NCBI GenBank assembly: GCA_034359265.1
Contig: CP136896.1
Span: 64,553,501 to 64,617,500 of the forward strand
Source: Canna indica
Lineage: Eukaryota; Streptophyta; Magnoliopsida; Zingiberales; Cannaceae
Length of the DNA: 64,000 bases
Reading direction: 5' to 3'
Part shown: positions 11,540-21,415 of the stretch, in pieces
How positions within the stretch are numbered: the stretch's first letter is position 1
How the letters are laid out: every line of letters begins with the position of its first letter
Notes under the pieces: model-generated
Database searches by the model: none
The model's input: only the letters and a program-made list of their open reading frames with translations
Told to the model about the DNA's origin: nothing
Program-made: the position numbers and the translations under genes

Positions 11540-14072
11540 TCATAATTTAGACATGGAGCTGAACTTTGCGAGATTGCGCAATTCCGGCCTCAATATTTTT
11601 CCAGATGCTGTTTTGGGTATGGAGTTTGTGAATACAACTTTGCGAATCTTCTTATATGGTGCAACCTTAAACACAACAAAAAACAATATTGCAGGCCCTT
11701 AATAAATTAAGCTCTTTTAATTAAGTAGATAAAAAATTATGAGAGAGAGAGAGAGAGAGATTCAATACCTGCTTTGCAATGAAATCCATGACTTGTTGTT
11801 CACTTAGGTTGCTTCCTGCCTCTCTCACTACAAATGCCATTGGTATTTCACCTACCTCCTCATCCGGATATCTGTCGTTATATGTAAACAAAAGAAATTG
11901 GTCAAATTATTTTGATCAGTTTCTGAAAGTTCCCAAATTGCATGACTGAAATTGTAAAGCTTGGAACCGTACGGGATCACGGCAGCATCAGCAACTCCCG
12001 GCAGAGACTGCAGCAAATCCTCCAACTCAGCTGGAGGAACCTGCAATTAATTGATCAGTACGTCCATTCTTCGTTATAGTTCAGCAAAACAGGTATTGCC
12101 AAAGTTAACTGATCCTGTTTAAGTCGAAGAGAAATGAATGAACCTGGTAGGCCTTGTACTTGATCAATTCCTTTATCCTATCCACAACGTAAAGAAATCC
12201 ATCTGCATCAAAGTAACAGAGATCTCCTGTCTTCAGCCACCCATCGCCATCAAAGCTGGAAGCATTTGCTTCTTCATTTCCCACATAACCTGATCACACG
12301 TAAATAAATAATTATCGGAGTCGAGTACAAATCCTGGAATCCATAGATGCCATAGATAATATATGTTACCTATCATGATGGAAGGCCCTCGAACCCATAA
12401 TTCTCCAACTTGGCCAATCGAGAGTGATTCGCCTGTGACAATATCCACAATCTTAGCTTCAGTAATATTTTGGAGGAGGCGACCAACAGACCTCATATTA
12501 CGACACTCTTCCTGGCCTATCGTCCTCGCTATGCCTCCTGTCTCTGTTGCTCCGTAACCCTGACACGTGTTCAAGTATATATGTGACTATAGCATTAATT
12601 GAATTTTTAAGCCCGATTATGTCGATCTATAGCGTATTGAATCAAAGGCAGTTTCTTAATGTCGATGTAGAATTAGCTTTTCGAGGAAAAATTAAGGAAA
12701 ATATATTTGTGTTTTAAGGGGAAAAATATGAGAGGACTAAAATAAACCAAACATTAAGTAGTTAATTTAATTTGTATTGCCTTTTCATAATAACCCTTTT
12801 TAATCAATTATTTCTGAAATATAACATAATGTATTTAAAACATAATAACCATTTTAAAAAGCAACGTAAATGCAGCACTTGATAGGAAACAGCTTTTCAT
12901 AAACGTCGGCCGTTCGGTAAATTTTTTAATGTGAAGGAAGAACCTTTTTATGTTAATTTAGAAAAAGTATGTGATATTGCGTCCAATCATTGAGATAAAA
13001 TTATTATTCAATTACAGTGAATGTGTGAAACCACTACCTGACAAAGTTCCACGTCGGGAAACCTCGCCTTGAACCGCTTCGCTGCCGACTCGTGCAGCGG
13101 CGCGCCGCCGCAGATAACGTGCTCCAGCGCTGTCAGGTCGATCGGCTCCTCCCAGCTCGCCATGGCTACCACCACCGGCGTCGACACCGACATACGTGTC
13201 GCCCGGTACCTCTCTGCAGCCTGCAGCATCCCCCTCACCCCGCCGCCGCTGCCCATCAGAACCGTCGTCACCCCCAACGCCACTTCTCCTAGCACGGACA
13301 TGAAGCCCATCGAGTGGAACAGCGGTGCCCCCAGGACTACCCTCACCACGGCCCCTTGCTCCCTCCGCCTCGCGCCCAGGTCACGGGTAGCGTGCAAAGA
13401 CGCCACCATTGAGATAAAGCTCCGGTGCGAGATCGCTACCGCTTTCACCCTCCCCGTCGTCCCCGAAGAGTACTGTATGCAGGCCACGTCGGACTGCTGA
13501 ACCTCATCGTCCTCCGTCGCCTCCATATTCCCGTCGCCGCCGGCGAGGAGCGACTGAAACCGAGGGGAATCGAGGATGATGGTGGCAACGTGAGGGGGGA
13601 GCTTGGCAGCGGCGGCGGAGGTGGCGAAGGCCACTCGGGGTCGACAGAGGTCGACGAGGTAGGCAAGCTCGGAGGCATTGGATAAGGGGTTGGCCGGGGA
13701 GACGACGGCGCCAAGGGAGAGGAGAGCGAGGTAGAGCGGGGGAATGTCGAGGCTGGTAGGGGCGAGGACGAAGGCCACGTGGCCTTTGGAGAGGCTGACA
13801 TGGGAGCGGAGGGCGGCGGCGAGGGAGCGGACCTGCGAGAAGAGTTCGGAAAAAGAGATGGCAGAGCCGGAAGCGTCGTGGACGAGGGCGGGGTTTGCGG
13901 GGAGCGGGGAGGGGAGGAGGGAGGCGATGTAGGTGGCGAAGGAGAGCGGGCGAGATAGGGGCGGGAGCGGCGCAGGAGGGCGGAGACTGCGGAAGCTCCG
14001 AGTGACGGCGTCGAAGCCGCTCCGAGGGTCGAACGACGGAGGCGGAGGCTTCACGGCGTTGCGTGCCGCCAT
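11540..14072 (-). CDS. Peroxisomal 4-coumarate:CoA ligase-like acyl-CoA synthetase, 6 exons, 555 aa
   Basis: Exons 14072-13038, 12559-12370, 12289-12144, 12040-11973, 11871-11769 and 11665-11540 join in frame (1668 nt). The product is an ANL-superfamily adenylate-forming ligase that activates a carboxylic acid with ATP and CoA. Motifs: phosphate loop [10 protein letters not shown] (201-210), GYGATETGG (346-354), GELWVRGP (397-404), TGDL (429-432), [13 protein letters not shown] (442-454) and the catalytic lysine K537 in [10 protein letters not shown]. The C terminus SKL is a type-1 peroxisomal signal. Peroxisomal 4CL-like enzymes such as Arabidopsis OPCL1 activate OPC-8:0 in jasmonate synthesis; other clade members use fatty or aromatic acids, so the substrate is inferred. 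Exon 1 is very GC-rich and later exons are not, a monocot-type gradient. Intron 5 contains a (GA)10 run (11741-11760). Confidence 0.93.
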
Positions 14073-14190
14073 GTAAAATGGAATACTGCAAGTCGTTTAG
14101 ACTTGTGGAGTTGGTTTGGTGGTTCTAGAGAGAATGGAAGAGATGATATGTGAATTTAGAAGAGGCAAAGTACGGAGAAAGAAAAAACAA

Positions 14191-15032
14191 TCACTACGGA
14201 TCCAGAAAATTTGATTAGTGGGGATAAACTAATAAATAATATTATACTCAAATATTTTCATTCCTTTAGCGGAATGGGTGGAAATTTTTTTTAAGTCAAT
14301 TTCTAAATATTTTTTTTTATATGGAGATTATGTTTCATTTTCGAAACTAGAATTATTATCTATTAATTTTTTTTTAAAAAAAAACTTTTCATAAATTATT
14401 TCATAATTTTATCCATCAATTTAATTAGCAAGTAAATAAAAATTAAATATTAAAATAATTAATAATGTTTTAAATACAAAAATTAATAATGCTGAAATAA
14501 TAATAAAAATATCGGTCTTAACACCCAAATAAAGTAAAAAAATCAATAAACTAAAAATATCGTACAATGTCGGTAGCCCGACGAAGATTGAAGGCGATCC
14601 GACGAGCGACAATTGCAGCGAGCGGCAACGAGCGTTGAGTGGCGGCGGCGAGCGGCGGCAGCATGCAGCGAGCAGCGAGCCGGCGAGTAGTGAGCGGCGG
14701 CAGCGAGTAGCGAGCGGCGACAGCGAGCAGCGGCAACGAGCAGCGAGCGGCGGCAACGATCGAGAGATTTAGAAGACGAGAGAGAGAGGAGTAACGAGCG
14801 GTAGAGAGAAGACAAGATGAGTAAACTTTTAGTCAGCGGTATTAAATAGTAATTAATTAGAAGGTAAATATTAAATTCAAAAAAAAAATTAGATTTTGAG
14901 TCATACCGCTGTGCGCCTGTGCGTCAAGTAACAATGAGCGATCACTAGCCATGTTATTAGTTGTGCTTGAGCGGGGGCCATTCAAAATTTTTCTAAAAAA
15001 ATAACTATGGGCCTGCATTGGATCCGCCGCTA
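14191..15032. mobile_element. Degenerate non-autonomous hAT element (copy A)
   Basis: The left end has CGGATCCAGAAAATTTGATT followed by AGTGGGGATAAACTAATA. The right end has GGGGCCATTCAAAATTTTTC and GGATCCGCCGCT. These match the ends of the better-preserved copy at 16245-17354. The interior (about 14570-14820) is a GC-rich run of GCAGCGAGCGGC-like triplet-phased repeats, which also gives long meaningless reading frames on the minus strand. Both copies share GAAGATTGAAGG next to this run. No target-site duplication is recognisable. Confidence 0.7.
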
Positions 15033-15420
15033 CTAAAGCACCTTATTAACGCAAGCTTACTCAGAGGTAGGTGAACTTGGGTTGCCATGGTCAAAAACCT
15101 GCACCAAACTGGGGCTACGTACCTCACCTCTCACCATTTGGATAACAGGGCAAGGATGAAATTGAATAACTTAGGCACTGTTCCAGTTGCCCCATTTAAG
15201 TTGTTTCGCACACAACCACCGCTCTCCCTGCAATGCAAGAGAACCCTAGTGCCTTTCCTTTTACCTCCTTTTCTCCACTTCAGCCTTCTTTATTTAATAA
15301 TATGATTGTCGGCTTGTCGGGCATCATTTTCTTCGCAATATCCTCCTCAAACAACTCACTGTCCTCTATTGATAGCACCATCAAATTTTAACATCACCAC
15401 TATCTCCTATGATTATGTGT
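15033..15420. other. Intergenic, no gene recognised
   Basis: A 72-codon frame at 15087-15305 has no recognisable domain. The stretch precedes a copia gag remnant and may be its 5' region, but no LTR is clear. Confidence 0.3.
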
Positions 15421-15423
15421 GCT

Positions 15424-15695
15424 CCTTTTCCTCATGGGCTCTCATGGCCAGCTCACCCACTTGATGAAGAGCTGTTTGATAAGAAAGATGCCTCCTACTC
15501 CAAGTGGCTTGAATCGTATTGTGCTGTTCTTACATGACTAATTGACAATCTCAAGTCCTGCTTTAGCCTCTCCACCGTCACGTTCTAAATTTCGACAAAG
15601 GAAATTTGGGATTTTCTTCATAAGTGACTCTGTACTCTTTCTTCTGAGTTTTCCAATTACAATAAAGCAATGCTGATCTCACTTAATTGTATGCC
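15424..15695 (+). pseudogene. Copia-type gag (UBN2-like) remnant
   Basis: One forward frame reads like the N-terminal part of a plant copia gag polyprotein: YSKWLESYCAVLT, then LIDNLKSCFSL, then STKEIWDFLHK. These match the general pattern of a conserved Trp, a VLTWL-like segment and a TAKEIWD-like segment. At least three in-frame stops interrupt it (after AVLT, after STVTF and after DFLHK). No protease, integrase or RT follows and LTRs are not visible. It lies where the last exon of the QCR7 pseudogene should be. Confidence 0.5.
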
Positions 15696-16308
15696 ACTTT
15701 CTTAAATTGGGACTTGGATTCTATTAATTAGTTGCACCAACCTCAATCATACCAGGAGAAGACTAAGACAATCCAAACTATTCTATAGATATAAGCAATT
15801 AAGCACTAACAAATTGGTAGAACTATTACTCCAGAATTGTAATAACAAAGAAAAATGATACTCACAAGAGCCAGCATGTCTTGAAGATAGCTTCTAAAAG
15901 GTGTCTGCAATGCCTGTAAAATTCAAATAATTGTAAAGATAAAATCTTAGAAATGATAAGTTATCTTCCATCGCAAGTATGATAGAAATAGTGACCAGAG
16001 AGTCTAAAGTACATAATTAACCAGAAAACATCTTCCTTAGCACAATTAACTCAGTTTTTTTTTGGAAGGTCATGCCTTGAACGGAGAAGGGAAGAGATAC
16101 AATAAGACTATAGGATACAGTATATCTGAAAGGCTTAGCTAACAATTAACAGCGTAATGGTAACAATATATTGTTTAAAACATTCTACCTTGTGGGATTT
16201 TTAAAAAGAAACTCTCTTGAGGGTTTCTTAATATCATATATATCTAGTGGCGGATCCAGAAAATTTTATTAGTGGGGGCAAACTAATACATAATTTTTTA
16301 AGACTGGT

Positions 16309-16470
16309 TCAAACTAATTTTGATAGTTGACCTCGACGAGTCTTCATGCTTTGAAAACGTTGCATTTTTTTTTTGTTATCAATGGTGTCAAATACTTCTT
16401 TCTCAATGCATGTAACCAAACAATCATTTAACCATTCATCTCCCATCCGATTACGTAGTTTATTTTTATA
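16309..16470 (-). pseudogene. hAT transposase C-terminal fragment (TTF/ZMYM type)
   Basis: The minus strand reads LRNRMGDEWLNDCLVTCIEK, then EVFDTIDNK, then MQRFQSMKTRRGQL before a stop. This is the typical end of the dimerisation (hAT_C) domain in plant TTF-type zinc-finger hAT transposases. Upstream domains are replaced by a GC-rich repeat, so only the last 50 or so residues remain. It supports assigning the surrounding element to hAT. Confidence 0.8.
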
Positions 16471-17026
16471 AAATACCGTACGATGCCGGTAGCCCGGCGA
16501 AGATTGAAGGTGATCCGACGATCGGCACCGAGCAGTCCAGCGGCAGCAGCGAGTAGCCCGGCGGAAGCACTGTGAAGGCGGCAGGCTGCAGTCACACGAT
16601 GGAGGTAGGTGGTAGGCGCTGCAGCATGCAGTCACACGATGGATTGCTGGTTGCAGCCCGACGGCAGGGCAGCTCGGCGGAAGGCAGCAGGAGGCGGGCG
16701 GCAGTCTAGCGGCACAGGCGCAACAGCGAGTCGGCAAATTCAAAGCGACTGAGCGAGAGAGGGTGACGAGAGAGAGAGAGAGAGTGATGAGCAAGTTATG
16801 AGTAGAAGGCGGGAGGAGTAAAAATTTAGCGGGTGTTATTAAATGGTAATGAATAGTGTCATTTGTTTATGGAAGCTAAACACGACAACATTAAATGCAA
16901 AGATTTTTTTTTGAGATTTGATTGAATAGAACTGTGCCGCTTGCATCCAAAAATGGATCCGTACAAACTGTTGTGAACGTGGGGCATTCATTGATTTCAA
17001 ACTGCTGTGAACATGGGGTATTGGGG

Positions 17027-17283
17027 GAATAAAACTTGTATGAGCGGCCTGCTCATACAAATTTATATGAGCAGGCCACTTATCTTCCGCCACGTCAGCC
17101 CAGCACGCATCGCGATGCAGAATTTGAGTTCGGGATGCAGTCAGTAACTCGTATGAGCAGCACGTCAGACTGCATCCCGAACTCAAATTCTGCATCGCGA
17201 TGCGTGCTGGGCTGACGTGGCGGAAGATGAGCGGCCTGCTCATATAAATTTGTATGAGCAGGCCGCTCATACAAGTTTTATTC
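17027..17283. repeat. Long hairpin (116-bp arms, 25-nt loop), foldback MITE
   Basis: Positions 17027-17142 pair with 17168-17283. I count two mismatches in 116 positions, near 17079-17082. Each arm also contains sub-repeats of GAGCAGGCC / GGCCTGCTC. An RNA read through this would form a nearly perfect duplex. It is nested inside hAT copy B. Confidence 0.92.
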
Positions 17284-18376
17284 GTATTTGGGGCCATTCA
17301 AAATTTTTTTTAGTAAAAACGGCCCCCACTAAGCCTAGAGTGGATCCGCCACTGTATATATCAACATAAATAGAAAATCAATGACCTATGATGGCTATGA
17401 ACGGAAATCACCAAGAACTAGATCTGTATGCAGCTTTTTGGTCACTCTCTTAATTAGAAGAATAATCAAAAGAATATGAGAATCAAGCGAAAAGATGAAT
17501 AGTGCACATTAAAACACAAAATTAGATTAATTAGATTAGAAAATTGGTCTTTTGGATGGAACACAAACATCTAATTTTAGTATTTTACACCCTTAAAGTT
17601 TTTGCTACCGCAGTGCCACCCACGACCACAAACTCATAAAAGATAAAATCATAAATACAAAACATTTCAGATAAAAAGGATTTGAAACACTTACTATTAA
17701 CTAAATACGCTTAATTTTACTTCTGCTATTAATTACCCACAGTTGTTTGACATGTTTTGCCGCCTCAGTAAGTCTGCTTTACCCAGAAAAAAATTAACCT
17801 GAACTTTATTGTTGGACATAAAGAAGTTCGTCATATATGATTCCTATATCAGTTTCTATTCATTAGAAATCATTAAGGATATGTATGTGATAAATTAAAA
17901 TAACCCGACCAAGCCGGGGACAAGTTCATAAAGTAAACAATTCTCATTCCATATGTTTCAAAAACATGCAACTTTTTCTAAAAAAATGATGTTATGATAT
18001 ACCAAGAGAACCTATTTAATCTAGACAAACCTGCAAATCTTCGGGAAGGTACTCGCGCTTCATGGATAAATCCAGGGCGCGCTTAAGGCGCTGGTTCCTG
18101 GCGTCCACCACCTCGCGTGGGAGTCGCGACAGTGCCTCCTTGATGTCAAGGTCATACATGGGTCGTAAAGATCGTCGTATCGCAGCCCTAATCTAGAAGC
18201 AAGGAAAACAAAGCAGCGATCAATATATATAAATATACATATATAATCCGATCGAGAAGAGGAAGGCGCGAGAGATCACCATATTTCTTGAGTCGCTTGG
18301 AGAGAGCCTTGTAGTGCAGGGCTACGAACCAGTTGCGGCGGGGGTTTGTGAGCCACTGCATCAACGACGACGCAAT

Positions 18377-19597
18377 CCCCAAATCGTTCGAGGTACCACA
18401 ACTCTCAAATTCTATCCACCGAGCTTACCACGATATCAGACTAGGCGAGGAAGCTTCGGGAAGTCGCTGGGCTTTCGTCGTTAATCTACGAACAAGCGGT
18501 TTGGGTCGAACTTGGATTGGGCAAGATCGAGACGGTGCAACCCAACCCAATCAATGTGTTGGGTTATGAATGTTTTTTGCATTAACGGGCCCAAAATTAA
18601 ACAACTATTGATTTGATTAAGCTGGAGAGCCGTCAAATGGACCGGATTAAGGGGCTCGGTCCAGTTGGCAACTGCTCGGTTCGGTTCCCATCAACGACTT
18701 AATAAATGAATGCTTTGTCTTAATTAGAACTGTCACTGGCATTTACCCGCCGGGGGATTCTTTTCATTAATATAAGTCATCCATCAAAGACCAATTTGTA
18801 ACCTAAAGATGTCACATGTAATCCATCGCATCAAAGACACTTGTATAAATATTACCTGATTAAATTGGGGCTCCAAGATGGTCAGCTTTGGAAGTAGCGC
18901 TACATCATGTGGGTCACGCTGTCCACAAAACCCACCTCAATGACGTGGACGCAACTGAATTTAAATTATTCCGATAATAAAAATCCACTCAATATTAGCC
19001 TACCCAACTTACCACCTCTCACATAGGCCCGACCTTCTCCGGTTCTGCACGCTACGACAAAATGGGTGCGCCTAGTTATTTAAGTGCACGCCCCACAACG
19101 AGGTACCCGCTTGCCGCAGCTCAATCCCATCAATTATTTTTTCCAAATTTAAGCCCAACATGCCACGCCAAACCGAATAATTTTGACCGGTCCGGCAATG
19201 GGGCGGGAAGAGACTGTTTTTTAATCTGAATTTGATTTTGAGTGTCTTGTAAAAGAAATAGGAATTATTTACGGTTTAAGTAATCGAATCGGTTAATTTG
19301 GACCGAACCGAATGCAATCGGACCGATTCATTCCGGTCCGGGTTAGTAATTGGCATGTATGGATCATGCTCTGCAAAAAAATGAAAAATCTTAACCCCAC
19401 CTGTCTCCTGGTGAATGAATGAGCAGCCTTCTCCATTCAGCCACTCTCAGCTGCATCTTCATCCACTCCTCGATTCCTCTTCTTTAACCTTCTTCCTTTT
19501 TTTTTTACTCGTCTTAGAAGTCAAACTCGAGATTCTCCCGCAGCTCCATTTCGTTCTCCATTTCCCTTCCTAGGTCTCCTTTACTCTTTCCACCAAG
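18377..19597. other. Intergenic/promoter region of the BIR-like gene
   Basis: No coding signal with homology. The last 170 bases before the next start codon are pyrimidine-rich (for example TTCTTTAACCTTCTTCCTTT), as in a 5' leader. No clear TATA box was found. Confidence 0.4.
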
Positions 19598-21415
19598 ATG
19601 AGGAGGAGGATCTTGTGGATTCTTCTTCTGGCGCTGCTACGAGCGGCCGCAGAGGCGGCGACGGAGGACGATGTGCGTTGCCTCCGCGGCGTGAAAGCGG
19701 CGCTGGACGGTGGCCACCGGCTCAGCTGGAACCTCTCCAACGGCACCGTCGGCTTCGTCTGTAGCTTCGTGGGCGTGTCGTGCTGGAACCCGCAGGAGAA
19801 CCGTGTGCTGGGGCTCAATCTAAAGGGCTTGTCCCTGGCCGGCTCCATCCCCGCCGAAATCCAGTATTGCGCCGCCGTCACCGTCCTCGACCTCTCCTCC
19901 AACGCCCTCTCTGGCGCCATCCCCGCCGAGCTGTGCTCCTGGCTCCCCTACCTTGTTACACTCGACCTCTCAAACAACCAGCTGGCAGGCGCCATCCCCC
20001 CGGGCCTCTCCGCCTGCCGATTCCTCAACACTCTAATCCTCAAAGGCAACCGCCTCGACGGCGCCATTCCGCCCTCGCTCGCCCAGCTCGACCGCCTCAA
20101 CCGGCTCGATCTTACCGGCAATCGCCTCTCCGGCCCTGTCCCTGCTCCCCTCGGCGAGAAGTTCGACTCCTCCGCCTTCGGCGACAACGAAGGCCTCTGC
20201 GGGCACCCTGTATCCTCCCGCTGCGGCAGATCACTCACCCGGTCCAGCCTCATCATCATAGTCGCCGCCGGCGTATTCGGTGCCGTCGCGTCCCTCGCCC
20301 TCGCCTACTTGATCTGGCAGTGCTGGTCGCCGGCGGGCAAGTGGGCGGTCCCCGGGCGCGGCGGGGAGGACGGGAGGTGGTGGGCCGAGCGACTGCGGGC
20401 AGCGCACAACCGCCTTGTTCCCGTCTCGCTGTTCCAGAAGCCAATCGTGAAGGTAAAGCTTGCGGATCTGATGGCGGCCACCGCCGACTTCCACTCGAGC
20501 AACATAATTGTCGCCGGGAGCCCTCGGACGGGGACGTCGTACAAGGCCGTGCTGCCAGACGGATCGGCGCTCACCGTAAAGCGGCTCCATTCATGCCCGC
20601 TGCCGGAGAAGCAATTCCGGGCAGAGATGGGTCGGATCGGGCAGCTCCGCCACCCCAACCTGGTTCCCCTCCTCGGCTTCTGCGTCGTCGAGGACGAGCG
20701 ACTTCTCGTGTACAAACACATGCCCAACGGCGCTCTCTCGTCGGCACTCGAGTCGCCCGAAGATGCACTTGATTGGCCAGCTAGGGTCAAGATAGGGATC
20801 GGCGCTGCTCGTGGTCTCGCCTGGCTCCACCATGGCTTCCAGGTACCGGTCCTCCACCAGAACTTGAGCTTGAAGGCCATCCTCCTCGACGAGGACTACG
20901 AGGCAAGGATCACTGACTTTGGACTCACAAGGCTCGTGAGGACTTCGGCTGGGGATGGAGCTGATACGAGCCCATTTTTGAATGGAGATTTTGGGGAGTT
21001 TGGATATATTGCTCCAGAGTATGCTACTAACGCTGATCCAACCACCAAGGGGGATGTGTACGCATTTGGAATCATTTTGTTGGAGCTCGTTACAGCGCAA
21101 AGGGCGACTGAGATAAGCAGTGATGCAGCAGGGGAAGGGTTTAAGGGGAGCCTGGTGGACTGGGTGAATCGGCTTTCTGTTACTGGTAGAGCTCGTGAAG
21201 CTATTGACATCTCACTCCAGGGAAAAGGCAAGGATAATGAGATTATGCAGGTCTTGAAGATTGCTTCTAGCTGTGTTGTTGCCTCACCGAAGGAGAGGCC
21301 TTCCATGTACAAAGTTTTCCAAAATTTGAAGAAAATTGGTGATGGATATGAATATTCAGAGCATGTTGATGAGTTTCCACTTGTTTATGGGAAGGATGAG
21401 ACAGAGACTCTGTAA
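19598..21415 (+). CDS. BIR2/BIR3-like LRR receptor pseudokinase, intronless, 605 aa
   Basis: A single-exon receptor-like kinase. Residues 1-21 form a signal peptide. An LRR N-terminal cap with C28, C55 and C62 and about five LRRs follow (70-190). A transmembrane helix lies at 217-240, then a kinase-like domain (about 300-590). Its length equals that of Arabidopsis BIR2 (605 aa as I recall). BIR proteins bind the co-receptor BAK1 at the plasma membrane and restrain immune and brassinosteroid signalling. The kinase core is atypical: the glycine loop is degenerate (AGSPRTGTSYK, 306-316) and the catalytic HRD is HQN (420-422), while the VAIK-type lysine (VKRL, K328) and DFG (440-442) remain. This pattern fits BIR3/BIR2-type pseudokinases acting by binding rather than phosphorylation. 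GC content falls strongly along the gene, with the last third AT-richer. The in-frame ATG at 19598 with its signal peptide is the natural start. Confidence 0.93.
   Translation: MRRRILWILLLALLRAAAEAATEDDVRCLRGVKAALDGGHRLSWNLSNGTVGFVCSFVGVSCWNPQENRVLGLNLKGLSLAGSIPAEIQYCAAVTVLDLSSNALSGAIPAELCSWLPYLVTLDLSNNQLAGAIPPGLSACRFLNTLILKGNRLDGAIPPSLAQLDRLNRLDLTGNRLSGPVPAPLGEKFDSSAFGDNEGLCGHPVSSRCGRSLTRSSLIIIVAAGVFGAVASLALAYLIWQCWSPAGKWAVPGRGGEDGRWWAERLRAAHNRLVPVSLFQKPIVKVKLADLMAATADFHSSNIIVAGSPRTGTSYKAVLPDGSALTVKRLHSCPLPEKQFRAEMGRIGQLRHPNLVPLLGFCVVEDERLLVYKHMPNGALSSALESPEDALDWPARVKIGIGAARGLAWLHHGFQVPVLHQNLSLKAILLDEDYEARITDFGLTRLVRTSAGDGADTSPFLNGDFGEFGYIAPEYATNADPTTKGDVYAFGIILLELVTAQRATEISSDAAGEGFKGSLVDWVNRLSVTGRAREAIDISLQGKGKDNEIMQVLKIASSCVVASPKERPSMYKVFQNLKKIGDGYEYSEHVDEFPLVYGKDETETL

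Larger units (their letters stand above)
16245..17354. mobile_element. hAT element (copy B) with transposase tail, inserted in QCR7 pseudogene intron 2
   Basis: The ends are TAGTGGCGGATCCAG and CTGGATCCGCCAC-type terminal inverted repeats (right end reads TGGATCCGCCACTG). It is flanked by a perfect 8-bp target-site duplication TATATATC (16237-16244 and 17355-17362), as expected for hAT. Internal sequence on the minus strand encodes the end of a ZMYM/TTF-type hAT transposase. A GC-rich block at about 16485-16800 matches copy A. A separate foldback element sits inside it at 17027-17283. It is non-autonomous. Confidence 0.88.
15866..18376 (-). pseudogene. QCR7: QCR7 pseudogene (cytochrome bc1 complex subunit 7)
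   Basis: Three exons match plant QCR7, the roughly 14-kDa ubiquinol-binding subunit of mitochondrial complex III: 18376-18280 (QWLTNPRRNWFVALHYKALS), 18187-18031 (LRYDDLYDP, then YDLDIKEALSRLPREVVDA, LKRALDLSMKREYLPEDLQ) and 15913-15866 (ALQTPFRSYLQDMLAL). Splice sites and phases are still canonical. Three defects are seen. The expected start codon reads ATT (18376-18374), leaving an internal ATG at 18361. One base is missing in the GACCCATGTATGAC segment of exon 2, shifting the frame to an early TGA. The final exon (expected VKRERAEREALG-like) is not found downstream, where transposon remnants lie. Retained introns mean it arose by DNA duplication, not retroposition. Confidence 0.85.

Noticed and set aside
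13092..14091. Several long Arg/Pro/Ser-rich frames on both strands over the CoA-ligase exon 1
   Set aside because: They are produced by the high GC content of the true exon and have no domain similarity. The ligase frame has all family motifs.
18333..18569. 78-codon plus-strand frame upstream of the BIR-like gene
   Set aside because: Antisense to QCR7 pseudogene exon 1 in its first part, and without homology in the rest.
19780..21312. Long overlapping frames on both strands over the BIR-like gene
   Set aside because: Composition-driven frames of a GC-rich exon; only the 605-aa frame has signal peptide, LRR, membrane and kinase order.
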